A stretch of DNA of 64,000 nucleotides from Promicromonospora iranensis (GCF_028994805.1 NZ_JAJQQP010000006.1:186001-250000), one strand, 5' to 3'; shown: positions 8,341 to 17,220, counted from the first letter of the stretch. Notes: generated by a model from the letters alone, not told the origin. Program-made: numbers and translations.

Positions 8341-9303
8341 CTACAGCGCCCGGACGCGTTCCAGCAGCGGTCCGGCCGCCTCGGCGAGGAACCGCTCCTG
8401 GTTGTGGTCGCCGATCTGCACGAACGCGAGGTCGGTGAAGCCGGCGTCCAGGAACGGGCGGGCGCTCTCGGCGAGCTTGTCCAGGTCCGGCCCGCAGGCG
8501 ATCGACGACGCGACGTCCTCCGGCCGCACGAACTGCGTGGCGCCGGCGAAGCCGGCGGGCGTGGGCAGGTCCGCGTTCACGGACCAGCCGCCGCCGAACC
8601 AGCGAAACTCGGAGTGGGCCCGCTCGATCGCCTTCTGCTCGTCCGGGTCCCAGCAGATCGGCACCTGGCCGAACACCCGGGACCCGCCGGGGTGCTTGTC
8701 GTTCCAGCCCTGCACCACGTCGCCGTCTGGCATCGCCTGGACGAGGTGGTCCGCGAGCGGGGCGAACCGCTTGATGCCCTGCTCGCCGGAGAGGGCGACG
8801 CCGACCTCGACCCCGGCATCCGGCACGTCCCAGAGCCGCGCGGAGTCGACCCGGAAGTGCTGGCCCTCCCAGGTGATCAGCTCACCCGTGAGGAGCTCGC
8901 GGATGATGTGCATCGCCTCCTCGAGCATGTCGTGCCGCATGTCGATGCTCGGCCAGCCCTCACCGATCACGTGCTCGTTCAGGTTCTCCCCGGAGCCCAG
9001 CCCGAGGGTGAAGCGGCCGTCGGCCACGAGCTGGAGGGTCGCCGCCTGCTGTGCCACCACGGCCGGGTGGTAGCGCATCGTCGGACATGTCACGAAGGTC
9101 ATCAGCTCGACCCGGTTCGTCGCCTGGGCGACCGCCCCCAGGAGCACCCAGGCGTTGGGCGCGTGTCCCTGCTCCGTGAGCCAGGGGCTGTAGTGGTCGC
9201 TGGAGAGCTCGAAGTCGAACCCTGCCTCCTCGGCGCCGACGGCGTACCGCAGCAGCTCCCGCGGCCCGCTCTGCTCGGTCATGAGGGTGTACCCGAAACG
9301 CAT
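8341..9303 (-). CDS. LLM-class F420-dependent oxidoreductase
   Basis: 320 aa with the start MRFGYTLMTEQSGP at 9303, preceded by GGAAGGAG; an in-frame extension of 19 residues upstream lacks a site and was not used. It is a bacterial-luciferase-like TIM barrel: EEAGFDFELSSDHYSPW at the N-terminus, LGLGSGENLNEHVIGEGWP in the middle (the glycine-rich turn of the TIGR03557/F420-dependent G6PD-like subgroup) and DAGFTDLAFVQIGDHNQERF near the end. Cofactor F420 is inferred from the subfamily; the substrate is unknown. Monocistronic. Confidence 0.85.
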   Translation of the reverse strand: MRFGYTLMTEQSGPRELLRYAVGAEEAGFDFELSSDHYSPWLTEQGHAPNAWVLLGAVAQATNRVELMTFVTCPTMRYHPAVVAQQAATLQLVADGRFTLGLGSGENLNEHVIGEGWPSIDMRHDMLEEAMHIIRELLTGELITWEGQHFRVDSARLWDVPDAGVEVGVALSGEQGIKRFAPLADHLVQAMPDGDVVQGWNDKHPGGSRVFGQVPICWDPDEQKAIERAHSEFRWFGGGWSVNADLPTPAGFAGATQFVRPEDVASSIACGPDLDKLAESARPFLDAGFTDLAFVQIGDHNQERFLAEAAGPLLERVRAL

Positions 9304-9452
9304 GGGTCGCTCCTTCCGATGTCCTGGGACCTTCCGTGCCTCCCTGCCGACGATACGCACGGGTGGTCGTCGCTCGCCCCTCGGGTACTGCCCGGCCCTG
9401 CCGAAGTTTCACCCGGCGTGCGGGAGCCGCAGATCCGCGCGAGCATTCGAAC

Positions 9453-9980
9453 GTGACGAACCGTCCCGGCCGCTCGCCGATCTGCTCGCGCGCCGTCGCG
9501 CCGCTGGTCCTGGCGCTGATGGTCGTGCTGGCGGGATGCGCACCGGCGGCCACCCGGGCCGACGACGCGGTGGCTCTCAGCAGCGTGTCCGACCACCTCG
9601 ACGACGCGAGCTCGGCGGTCGCGACGGCGGAGCTCGCCGTGCGGTCGCGCGCGGCCGGCCGGCTGCCGGCGGTGACCGCCGACGTGGCGGCCGACGACGC
9701 CGTCGAGACGGCCACCGGGGCGGTGCACGGCATCGGAACCCTGGTGATCGCCACCGACGACGCCGACCGGGTGCGGGAGGAGGCGCTCGACGCGGCGTCG
9801 GCCGCCGTCGGACCGGTAGCCGCTGCCCGCACCTGGCTGGGGCGGCCGCCGTCCCCTGCCGGCGACGTGCTACGTGCTCTCGACGACGCCTCCAGCACGC
9901 TCGACGACGCCAGCGGGGCGGTCGAGCAGGCGGAGGCGGAGGCCCGGCCCGAGGCGCAGGTCGGGCGGGCGGTGCCATGA
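9453..9980 (+). CDS. small lipoprotein
   Basis: 175 aa from the GTG at 9453. The N-terminal signal is PLVLALMVVLAGC with the lipidated cysteine at residue 29 (lipobox LAGC). The mature part is short, Ala/Asp-rich and helical, with repeated DDASSAV/LDDAS segments and no recognised domain. The stop overlaps the ATG of the Nramp-like gene (ATGA), so it is the first gene of a tightly packed four-gene unit. A frame extending further upstream would hide the signal peptide and is unlikely. Possibly an accessory factor of the transporter; inference. Confidence 0.65.
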   Translation: MTNRPGRSPICSRAVAPLVLALMVVLAGCAPAATRADDAVALSSVSDHLDDASSAVATAELAVRSRAAGRLPAVTADVAADDAVETATGAVHGIGTLVIATDDADRVREEALDAASAAVGPVAAARTWLGRPPSPAGDVLRALDDASSTLDDASGAVEQAEAEARPEAQVGRAVP

Positions 9981-11206
9981 AGAGTCGCCTGCTGACCGTC
10001 GCCCTCGGCATCCTCACCGCGATCGGCGGCTTCCTCGACGCCGGGGACCTTGTCACCAACGCCGTCGTCGGCTCGCGGTTCGGGCTGTCCCTGGCCTGGG
10101 TGGTCCTCGTCGGTGTGGTGGGCATCTGCGTGTTCGCGCACATGTCCGGCAAGGTCGCGGCCGTGTCCGGGCGGGCGACGTTCGAGGTCATCCGCGAGCG
10201 CCTCGGGCCGACGACCGCAGGGCTGAACCTGGCGGCCAGCCTCGCGGTCACCGTGCTGACCCTCGTCGCGGAGGTCGGGGGCATTGCCCTCGCCCTGCAG
10301 CTCGCGAGCAGCGTGGACCACCGGCTCTGGGTGCCCGTGGCGGCGCTGGCGGTGTGGCTCGTCCTGTGGCGCGTGAAGTTCAACCTCATGGAGAACGTCA
10401 CGGGTCTGCTGGGGCTGACGCTCGTCGGGTTCGCGGTGGCGGTCTTCCTGCTCGGACCGGACTGGGGTGACCTCGCCGCGCAGCTCGTCCCGCAGGTGCC
10501 CGTGCAGGAGAGTGCCGCGGTGTACTGGTACTTCGCCGTGGCGCTGTTCGGCGCGGCGATGACGCCGTACGAGGTGTTCTTCTTCTCGTCGGGCGGTGTC
10601 GAGGACGGCTGGACGGTGAAGGATCTCGCCTCGTCCCGGCTGAACGTGATGGTCGGGTTCCCGCTCGGCGGCCTGCTGTCGGTCTCGATCGCCGCGTGCG
10701 CCGCCATCGTGCTGCTGCCCGCCGGGATCCAGGTCGACTCGATGTCCCAGCTCACCCTGCCGATCGCGGAAGCCGGCGGGACGCTGCTCGTCGCGGTGGT
10801 CATCGTCGGTCTGGTGGCGGCGACGTTCGGCGCGGCGCTGGAGACGGCGCTGTCCACGGGCTACACGCTCTCGCAGTACCTGGGCTGGTCGTGGGGCAAG
10901 TTCCGGCGCCCCGCGCGGGCACCGCGCTTCCACCTGGCGATGATCCTGGCGCTCGTCGTCGCGGTCGGCGTCCTGATGACCAACGTGGACCCGATCGCCG
11001 TCACCGAGTACTCGGTGGTCTTCTCCGCGGTGGCGCTGCCCCTGACCTACCTGCCCATCCTGGTGGTCGCGAACGATCCCGAGTACATGGGCGAGCACGT
11101 CAACGGGCGGTTCATGAACGTGCTGGGCACGGTGTACCTGTTCATCCTCGTCGTGGCGGCCCTGGCCGCCATCCCCTTGATGATCGTGACGGAGGCGGGC
11201 GGATGA
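9977..11206 (+). CDS. divergent Nramp-family transporter
   Basis: 409 aa and about 11 transmembrane segments. The order of features matches Nramp/MntH: TM1 with GGFLDAGDLVTNAVVGSRFG, TM6 with GAAMTPYEVFFFSSG. In canonical Nramp proteins TM1 carries DPGN and TM6 carries AMPH, which bind Mn2+/Fe2+; here these read DAGD and MTPY, so the Asn, Met and His ligands are not conserved. It probably moves a different ion or uses another coordination; this is inference. Its ATG overlaps the lipoprotein stop and its stop overlaps the PRC-barrel start, so the operon is translationally coupled throughout. Confidence 0.8.
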   Translation: MKSRLLTVALGILTAIGGFLDAGDLVTNAVVGSRFGLSLAWVVLVGVVGICVFAHMSGKVAAVSGRATFEVIRERLGPTTAGLNLAASLAVTVLTLVAEVGGIALALQLASSVDHRLWVPVAALAVWLVLWRVKFNLMENVTGLLGLTLVGFAVAVFLLGPDWGDLAAQLVPQVPVQESAAVYWYFAVALFGAAMTPYEVFFFSSGGVEDGWTVKDLASSRLNVMVGFPLGGLLSVSIAACAAIVLLPAGIQVDSMSQLTLPIAEAGGTLLVAVVIVGLVAATFGAALETALSTGYTLSQYLGWSWGKFRRPARAPRFHLAMILALVVAVGVLMTNVDPIAVTEYSVVFSAVALPLTYLPILVVANDPEYMGEHVNGRFMNVLGTVYLFILVVAALAAIPLMIVTEAGG

Positions 11207-11646
11207 GACGGACGAGAACGGGCCCCCGTGACGTCTCCCGGGAGCCGGAGCCGCGGCAGCCGGGCCGGGTCCTGGACGCCCGCCTGCACCTCCTGGACCG
11301 TCAGGTGCTCGACGTCGACGGCATGCCGGTGTGCACGCTCGACGACCTCGAGCTCGAGGCCGTCGACGGCAGGTCCGCGGTGGACGAGCGGATCGACGGC
11401 AGCGTCCCCGTGGTGATCACCGACCTGCTGACCGGCCCCGTGCTCGGCACCAGGGTGTTCGGCGGACGCCCGCCCGCCTCGCGCTGGCACCGCCTGCCGT
11501 GGGCGCACGTGGTGGACATCGGCACGGCGGTGCGCCTGAGCGTGCGCAGCGGTGACCTCGACGCGACCTGGCTCGAGCGGTGGACCCGCGACCACATCAT
11601 CGGCCGCATCCCGGGTGGCAACCACGATCCGGAGAGCTCGGGATGA
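11203..11646 (+). CDS. PRC-barrel domain protein
   Basis: 147 aa. After an Arg-rich leader, HLLDRQVLDVDGMPVCTLDD begins a PRC-barrel-like beta domain, and the protein ends TRDHIIGRIPGGNHD, close to the WLRDHVIGRIPGA ending of actinobacterial PRC-barrel proteins. PRC-barrels are small protein-interaction or regulatory modules and occur as the N-terminal domain of actinobacterial MgtE-type magnesium transporters. The ATG overlaps the Nramp-like stop by four bases. A regulatory or assembly role for the transporter is inferred from position. Confidence 0.72.
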   Translation: MRRTRTGPRDVSREPEPRQPGRVLDARLHLLDRQVLDVDGMPVCTLDDLELEAVDGRSAVDERIDGSVPVVITDLLTGPVLGTRVFGGRPPASRWHRLPWAHVVDIGTAVRLSVRSGDLDATWLERWTRDHIIGRIPGGNHDPESSG

Positions 11647-11656
11647 GGAGGCCACG

Positions 11657-12016
11657 ATGATCGCTTCGGACCTGCTCGACGTCCCCGTCCACGACGAGGC
11701 CGGGGCCCACCTCGGCTGGGTGGTCGACCTGCGCTTCGTGCTCGACGGGGCGCCCGACACGTTCCTCGCCCGCGCGCGGCTGCACGCCCTCGTCGTGTCC
11801 CCGCGCACCCGTACGTCGTTCATGGGGTTCGAGCGGTCGAGCGTGCGGCACCCGTGGCCGGTCGCCCCGATCCTGCGGTGGTGGCACCGGGGCACGTTCC
11901 TCGTGCACTGGCCCGACGTCGCGCGGGTACCGGACCCGGACGCCGGCGCCGGGCCGGAGGACACCGCGGCCATCGTGCTGCGCGCCGAGTTCACCGCCTA
12001 CGAGCCCGGACTCTGA
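11657..12016 (+). CDS. second PRC-barrel domain protein
   Basis: 119 aa from the ATG at 11657, which has GAGGAGGCC upstream. MIASDLLDVPVHDEAGAHLG and the following WVVDLRFVLDG form the start of a PRC-barrel, and ALVVSPRTRTSFMGFE with HPWPVAPILRWWHRG resembles the second strand set of actinobacterial homologues. It is not a close copy of the preceding PRC-barrel protein, so the pair is not a recent duplication. It lies ten bases after the previous stop, in the same operon as the Nramp-like transporter. Confidence 0.7.
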   Translation: MIASDLLDVPVHDEAGAHLGWVVDLRFVLDGAPDTFLARARLHALVVSPRTRTSFMGFERSSVRHPWPVAPILRWWHRGTFLVHWPDVARVPDPDAGAGPEDTAAIVLRAEFTAYEPGL

Positions 12017-12085
12017 CGTCGTGCGTGCCGGAGTGGGCGGCCCTCGCGCGCTGCGAGTCGACGCTACAGGTGCCAGCCTCTAGCC

Positions 12086-13432
12086 ATGACGACGAGCCAG
12101 GCCGACCCGGAGACCCGTCTTTCCCGCACCGTCAGCGGACGGCTGCTGTACCTGTTCATCCTCGGTGACGTGCTCGGAGCAGGCGTCTACGCCCTGGTGG
12201 GAGAGATGGCCGGAGAGGTGGGCGGGCCGGTGTGGCTGCCGCTGCTGGTAGCGCTCGGCCTTGCCCTGCTCACCGCCGGCTCCTACGCGGAGCTGGTCAC
12301 GAAGTACCCGCGGGCCGGGGGCGCCGCCGTCTTCGCCGAGCGCGCGTTCCGGCAGCCGGTGATCTCGTTCCTCGTCGGGTTCTCGATGCTCGCCGCCGGT
12401 GTCACCAGCGCGGCAGGGCTCTCCCTGGCGTTCGCCGGTGACTACTTCGGCACCTTCGTCGACGCGCCCGAGCGCCTGGTGGCCGTGCTGTTCCTGCTTG
12501 CCGTCGCCGCGCTCAACGCCCGAGGGATCCGCGAGTCGCTCGGCGCGAACGTCGCCATGACGGTCATCGAGGTGAGCGGTCTCGTGGTCATCGTCGTCCT
12601 CGCGCTCGTGGTGCTCGGCCGCGGCGACGGTGACCTCGCACGCGCCACCCGGTTCGCCGACGACACCACGCCCGCGCTCGCGGTGCTGTCGGGGGCGATC
12701 CTCGCGTACTACTCGTTCGTCGGCTTCGAGACGTCGGCGAACGTGGTCGAGGAGGTCCGCGACGTGCGGCGGGTCTACCCGCGGGCCCTGTTCGGTGCCC
12801 TGCTGACGGCCGGCGCCGTCTACGTCGCGGTGGGCGTCGCGGCTGTCGCGGTCGTGGAGCCCGACACGCTCGCCGGCTCCAGCGGCCCCCTGCTCGAGGT
12901 GGTCACCCGGACGGGTGCGGTACCCACGTGGCTGTTCTCCCTGGTCGCCCTCGTCGCCGTGGCGAACGGCGCGCTCCTGACCATGATCATGTCGAGCCGC
13001 CTGGCGTACGGCATGGCCGAGCAGCGGCTCCTGCCTGCCGCGCTCGGCCGCGTGCTGCCTCGCCGGCGCACGCCCGGCGTCGCCATCGTGGTCACCACGT
13101 TCGTCGCCGTGGGGCTGGTCTTCACGGGCGACCTCGCGTCGCTGGCGGAGACCGTGGTGCTCCTCCTCCTGCTGGTGTTCATCAGCACCAACGTGGCGGT
13201 GCTCGTGCTGCGCCGCGACCCGGTGGCGCAGCCACACTTCCGGGTGGCGACGGTGGTGCCGTGGCTCGGTGTCGGGAGCTGCGTGCTGCTGCTGACCCAG
13301 CAGTCGGGGGAGACCTGGCTGCGCGCGGGCACGCTGCTGCTGCTCGGCCTGCTGCTCTACGTCACGATGCGGGCCCTGCGGGGCCGGGACGGACGCACGG
13401 GTGCGACCGAGGACTCCTCGGCGGCCGGCTGA
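12086..13432 (+). CDS. APC-superfamily amino acid permease
   Basis: 448 aa, about 12 transmembrane segments. The N-terminus RLLYLFILGDVLGAGVYALVG carries the unwound TM1 glycine motif of APC carriers, and SYAELVTKYPRAGGAAVFAE (end of TM2 and following loop) is the typical family signature. ILAYYSFVGFETSANVVEEV in TM6 is the second substrate-contact segment. Substrate is likely an amino acid or polyamine but cannot be fixed. It stands alone; the gap to the PRC-barrel operon is 69 bases. Confidence 0.88.
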   Translation: MTTSQADPETRLSRTVSGRLLYLFILGDVLGAGVYALVGEMAGEVGGPVWLPLLVALGLALLTAGSYAELVTKYPRAGGAAVFAERAFRQPVISFLVGFSMLAAGVTSAAGLSLAFAGDYFGTFVDAPERLVAVLFLLAVAALNARGIRESLGANVAMTVIEVSGLVVIVVLALVVLGRGDGDLARATRFADDTTPALAVLSGAILAYYSFVGFETSANVVEEVRDVRRVYPRALFGALLTAGAVYVAVGVAAVAVVEPDTLAGSSGPLLEVVTRTGAVPTWLFSLVALVAVANGALLTMIMSSRLAYGMAEQRLLPAALGRVLPRRRTPGVAIVVTTFVAVGLVFTGDLASLAETVVLLLLLVFISTNVAVLVLRRDPVAQPHFRVATVVPWLGVGSCVLLLTQQSGETWLRAGTLLLLGLLLYVTMRALRGRDGRTGATEDSSAAG

Positions 13433-13599
13433 CGGCTGCCACGGCCCGTGCGGCCGCCGGCACCAGAGACCGCGGTCACCTGCGACCTTGGTCACGAAGG
13501 GCCACCGGAGGTAGAGCGCACCCCGAACCGGTTGTTTGAATTGTCGCCGCTGCGATCGGCGGCAGTCGCCGGCGGCGTCCCCCTCCACTGAAAGCTCCC

Positions 13600-15276
13600 G
13601 TGTTTCTCCCTGCCCTTTTCAGCGCGCCCCTGCGTGCTCTGCGCGCGAAGTCCGTGCCTTCCAGCTCTGCCCCTGACCGCTCCCCGTGGCGTGCCCTGCG
13701 CCATCCGGCGATGCGCTGGTGGACGGGTGCCAACCTCGTCTCGAGTGCCGGCACGTGGATGCAGATGACCGTCCAGAACCTCCTCGTCCTCCAGATCACC
13801 GGCTCCCCGGCCGCGACCGGGCTCTCGCTGGCCGTCCAGGCCGCTCCGGGCCTGCTCTTCGGCGTCGCCGGCGGCGCCGTCGTGGACCGCTGGCCCCGCA
13901 AGGTGGTGGTCGCCGTGAGCCAGGCGGTGCTCGGCGCGGTCGCGCTGGTGACCGCCCTGCTCGTCGGGCTCGACGTGCTCAACCTGCCGCTCCTGCTCGC
14001 CCTGTCGGCCGTCACCGGGCTGGTGGCCGCCGTGGACGGTCCCGCCACCTCGCTCCTCGGCAACGACCTCGTGCCGCCCGACGACGTGCCCTCCGCCATC
14101 GGGCTGGGCTCCGTGACCAACAGCGTGGGCCGGCTGGCCGGCGTCGGTATCGCCGGTGCCCTGCTGGCGCTCACGGGTCCCGCTGCCGCGTACCTCGGCA
14201 ACGGCATCTCGTTCCTCGCTGTGGCGGCCCTCGTGCCGTTCCTGCGGCTGTACACGCGGCGCCATCACGACGTGCTGACGGTGGAGCCCGTGCCGCCCGC
14301 CGAGCTCGTGGCGCAGGCCGCGCCCGTGCCGCCGGTCGAGCCGGCCGCTCCGGCCGAGCCGACGGCGCCGGCCGGAGCGCCGGAGCTCGGTCAGCCGGCC
14401 GCACCACGCCGACGGCGGTCGAGCTCGCTCGACGGCATCCGGTACTTCTGGAGCCGCCCGCGGCTGGTCGCCCTGCTGTCCGTCACCGCCGTCAGCGCGG
14501 TCTTCGGCCGCAACTACTCGCTCACGCTCGCGGTTCTCGTCACCGGCGCGCTCGCCGGCACCACGCAGGACTTCGCGACGGTCGCCTCGGTGCTGGCCGT
14601 CGGCGGGATCGTCGGAGCGTTCCTCGCCGGGCGCCTGCGCCGGCCCACGGTGCGGATCGTCGCGGCGCTCGCGGCGGGCGGCGCGCTGCTCCAGGTGCTC
14701 GCGGGACTGTCGCCCACGTTCGCGGTCCTGCTGGTGGTCGTGGCTCCCATGGCGGTGCTGGAGTCGCTCTCCGACACGGCCGGGGCCACGGTGCTGCAGA
14801 CGGACCCGCCCGCCGCCATGCGTGGCCGGGTCCTGGGCGTCTGGCGCAGTGCGAGCACCGCGTGGGGTCTGGCCGGTCCGCCGCTCCTGGGACTGCTCAT
14901 GGAGCTGGTCGGCGTGCGGGCCGCCCTCGTGGCCGGTGGGCTGTTCGTCCTCGCGACGATCGTGGCAGGCACGGTCCGCAACCGGGTCCGCAACCGGGCC
15001 CGCACGGCGCGCTCCGCGCGCCCCGGCTCGGAGCGTTCGTCCCGGCAGCGGACGACGGCGGAGCCGAGCCTCTCCTACGTCCCGACGGCGCCCGCGCGCC
15101 ACTCCCGGCGGGGGAGTGCCGTGGTACTGACCTCGCCCTCGCGCGCCTGGGTCAGCGCCGTGACGACCAGTGCCGAGGCGATGCCGTGGCCGCGCAGCCC
15201 TGCGACGGTCCAGAGCCTTGCGGTCGCCGACCGGCCCGCCGTGGGCGGGACCAGGGAGCTCGTCGGCACGTCGTGA
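13600..15276 (+). CDS. MFS transporter with an aberrant C-terminal tail
   Basis: 558 aa. Twelve transmembrane segments, starting RHPAMRWWTGANLVSSAGTWM, with a long Pro/Ala/Glu-rich central loop (about 225-270). This resembles the enterobactin-exporter-like MFS_3 group. The transmembrane part ends near residue 467; the last 90 or so residues are basic and featureless and are the antisense reading of a decayed GNAT gene on the other strand, so the original stop has probably been lost. The GTG at 13600 has only a weak site; another GTG at 13651 is possible. Substrate unknown. Confidence 0.75.
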   Translation: MFLPALFSAPLRALRAKSVPSSSAPDRSPWRALRHPAMRWWTGANLVSSAGTWMQMTVQNLLVLQITGSPAATGLSLAVQAAPGLLFGVAGGAVVDRWPRKVVVAVSQAVLGAVALVTALLVGLDVLNLPLLLALSAVTGLVAAVDGPATSLLGNDLVPPDDVPSAIGLGSVTNSVGRLAGVGIAGALLALTGPAAAYLGNGISFLAVAALVPFLRLYTRRHHDVLTVEPVPPAELVAQAAPVPPVEPAAPAEPTAPAGAPELGQPAAPRRRRSSSLDGIRYFWSRPRLVALLSVTAVSAVFGRNYSLTLAVLVTGALAGTTQDFATVASVLAVGGIVGAFLAGRLRRPTVRIVAALAAGGALLQVLAGLSPTFAVLLVVVAPMAVLESLSDTAGATVLQTDPPAAMRGRVLGVWRSASTAWGLAGPPLLGLLMELVGVRAALVAGGLFVLATIVAGTVRNRVRNRARTARSARPGSERSSRQRTTAEPSLSYVPTAPARHSRRGSAVVLTSPSRAWVSAVTTSAEAMPWPRSPATVQSLAVADRPAVGGTRELVGTS

Positions 15277-15290
15277 GCCACGGGCCACGG
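14998..15290 (-). pseudogene. decayed C-terminal half of a GNAT acetyltransferase
   Basis: Minus-strand translation gives LRGHGIASALVVTALTQARE, then GEVSTTAL and EWRAGAV, closely matching the intact GNAT at 16681-17220 (ARGRGIASMLVETALTAAHE, GDVSTVAL, SWRAGAI). A one-base shift and an in-frame TAG at about 15080 break the frame; after it ERLGSAVVRCRDER matches ETLGFAVVDSWDER. The N-terminal half is absent. It lies inside the 3' end of the MFS gene on the opposite strand. The MFS genes separate it from its relative, pointing to an old local duplication. Confidence 0.75.
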
Positions 15291-15301
15291 GCCGGCCGGG
15301 A

Positions 15302-16597
15302 TCAGGCGGGGTGGGACGCCACGGCCTCCGCGTCCGGGTGGGTCGGCACCCAGCGCACCAGCACCACCACCAGTCCGACGACGAGCAGCACGGACGTGAG
15401 CACGAACGGGTAGGTGCGGTCGATCCCGGACAGCCAGCCGGAGATCCAGCCGAACGGGGCCGCCGCGAGCATGATGCACGTGCGTTGGAGCGCCATCACC
15501 CGCGAGCGCTCGGCCTGGTCCACGTGCAGCGCGACGAGCGACTCCGAGAGCATGAACAGGAGGCCCGCACCGAAGCTGTCCAGCAGCAGGCACAGGCCGA
15601 GGAACGCGTACGTCGACCCCGTGGCGGCGCCGTCGGACGCGGGGATCGCGACCAGCACGAGCTGTCCGGCGAGGTGCACCCCGAACCCCCACACGGTGGC
15701 GCGCCTGAGGTCGACGGCGGTGGTCAGGAGCGGGATGAGCGTGAAGAAGAAGAGCACCGAAAGCACCGAGCGGACCATCGGGAAGAAGGGCAGCAGCGCG
15801 TCCGGTACGTTCAGGTGCTGGCTGGCCACCACCTGCCAGAACGTGCCGTTGACAAGCGTGACCGCGGCGGTGAGCGCGGCCACGGCCAGCGCGAGCAGCG
15901 AGCCGCGCGAGCGCAGCAGCAGCCCGAGCGCGCCGCGGTACCCGGCCAGCAGCCGCCACACGCTCTGCCCGCGGGTGGCAGCCATGCGGACCTCGCCCTG
16001 GCGGGTCTCCCGCGACCACCGGTAGAGCCAGACGATCTTGGCGGTCATCACCACCGCCGCGTTGACGTACAGGATGCGGACCGCGGGCTCGAGCCCGAGC
16101 TGGGAGACCAGGACGGCGGCCAGCGGCGCGAACAGGGCCGAGCAGTCGGACGCGACCTTGACCAGCGAGTAGATCCGGGTGATCTGGCCCCGCTCGGCGT
16201 CCTCGACCATGAGGCAGTCCCACGAGTTCTGCGTGACCTGCAGTGCGCCGTTCACGAGCGACGCGGCGAGGAAGAACCAGAAGTTTTCCGCGAACGCCCA
16301 CAGCACGCACGGGATCACCCAGGCGACCACGTCGAACCACGCCGTCGTGGCGCGCCGGCCGAGCCGGTCGGTGATGATCCCGCCGGCCAGCCCGAAGACG
16401 ACCTGGGAGAGCATGGCGACCGTCGCGAGGAAGCCGATCTGCTCGTCGTGCAGGCCCAGTGCCAGCATGAACACCGACGCGTACGGCAGCACGAGGGCCA
16501 TGGACAGCCCCCACAGCGGCTCGGTCCACACGCAGGCGCGAGGGTTGCCGCGGAGCTCGACAAAGGTCCGCCAGAGCGGGTTGCGGGTGCGGTTCAC
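15302..16597 (-). CDS. MFS transporter
   Basis: 431 aa, about 12 transmembrane segments. It has MFS loop 2-3 pattern GGIITDRLGRRATTAW, and the matching segment in the second half is DLRRATVWGFG. The protein has a striking SLVNGALQVTQNSWDCLMVEDAERGQ loop, suggestive of a drug- or sugar-efflux type, but the substrate is unknown. GTG start at 16595-16597, with AACCCCGGAGGTG-like GGAGG about 13 bases upstream. The direction is opposite to the other MFS gene; the two are convergent and not close paralogues. Confidence 0.82.
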   Translation of the reverse strand: MNRTRNPLWRTFVELRGNPRACVWTEPLWGLSMALVLPYASVFMLALGLHDEQIGFLATVAMLSQVVFGLAGGIITDRLGRRATTAWFDVVAWVIPCVLWAFAENFWFFLAASLVNGALQVTQNSWDCLMVEDAERGQITRIYSLVKVASDCSALFAPLAAVLVSQLGLEPAVRILYVNAAVVMTAKIVWLYRWSRETRQGEVRMAATRGQSVWRLLAGYRGALGLLLRSRGSLLALAVAALTAAVTLVNGTFWQVVASQHLNVPDALLPFFPMVRSVLSVLFFFTLIPLLTTAVDLRRATVWGFGVHLAGQLVLVAIPASDGAATGSTYAFLGLCLLLDSFGAGLLFMLSESLVALHVDQAERSRVMALQRTCIMLAAAPFGWISGWLSGIDRTYPFVLTSVLLVVGLVVVLVRWVPTHPDAEAVASHPA

Positions 16598-16639
16598 CGG
16601 AAGATTGAAGCACCTCCGGGGTTGCGGTCACGCCAGCAG

Positions 16640-16684
16640 TCCGTGCCTGCTCAGCGCATGACTGCTCAGCGCGTGCCTGCTCAG
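16640..16684. repeat. three tandem 15-base repeats after a GNAT gene
   Basis: Units TCCGTGCCTGCTCAG, CGCATGACTGCTCAG and CGCGTGCCTGCTCAG, followed by a partial fourth unit. The last full unit contains the stop codon of the minus-strand GNAT gene (16681-16683), so slippage here would alter the region just after the stop. Confidence 0.7.
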
Positions 16685-17220
16685 TGCGTGCCGGCCGGCA
16701 GGACGGCACGCTCCAGGCACACCAGGTCGTCCCGTTCGTCCCAGGAGTCGACGACGGCGAAGCCGAGCGTCTCGTACAGGCGGATCGCCCCGGCGCGCCA
16801 GCTCCAGACGGACAGCGCGACGGTGCTCACGTCGCCCTCGTGCGCCGCGGTCAGCGCCGTCTCGACCAGCATCGACGCGATGCCGCGGCCGCGGGCCTCC
16901 GGCTCGGTCCAGAGCCGCTTGATCTCCGAGCGGCCGGACACCGGTGCGGTCAGCACGAGGCAGCCCGCCGAGACGTCACCGCAGCGCGCGACGAGCACGA
17001 CGTCCTCGGCGAACGCGCGGCGCGGATCCGTCGTCTCCGCCCGGTAGCGGGCCGGCAGCGCGTCCGCGCCCGTGACGGGTGTGCCCTTCTCCGCCTCGGT
17101 CCGCAGGTGGTAGGCGGTCAGGAGCGCGCTCAGCCCGAGCCCGGCCGGGCAGTCCCGGCCGAGCCGGCGGACGACCGCCGGTTCGGCCCACGCGGCGGGG
17201 GGCACGGCAGCCGTGCTCAT
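16681..17220 (-). CDS. GNAT family N-acetyltransferase
   Basis: 179 aa. The acetyl-CoA pyrophosphate loop is EARGRGIASMLVETAL (motif A, Q/R-x-x-G-x-G/A reads RGRGIA), preceded by EIKRLWTEPE on strand beta 4 and followed by AIRLYETLGFAVVDSW (motif B). It is the intact relative of the pseudogene at 14998-15290. ATG start at 17218-17220. The acceptor substrate is unknown. The stop lies in a tandem 15-base repeat. Confidence 0.85.
   Translation of the reverse strand: MSTAAVPPAAWAEPAVVRRLGRDCPAGLGLSALLTAYHLRTEAEKGTPVTGADALPARYRAETTDPRRAFAEDVVLVARCGDVSAGCLVLTAPVSGRSEIKRLWTEPEARGRGIASMLVETALTAAHEGDVSTVALSVWSWRAGAIRLYETLGFAVVDSWDERDDLVCLERAVLPAGTH

Noticed and set aside
9433-9462. possible SOS box before the lipoprotein (TCGAACGTGACGAAC)
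   Set aside because: Half sites are direct, not inverted; does not match CGAACNNNNGTTCG.
15170-17047. 625-codon plus-strand open frame over the MFS and GNAT genes
   Set aside because: Low-complexity Arg/His/Gln-rich; the minus-strand genes carry clear motifs.
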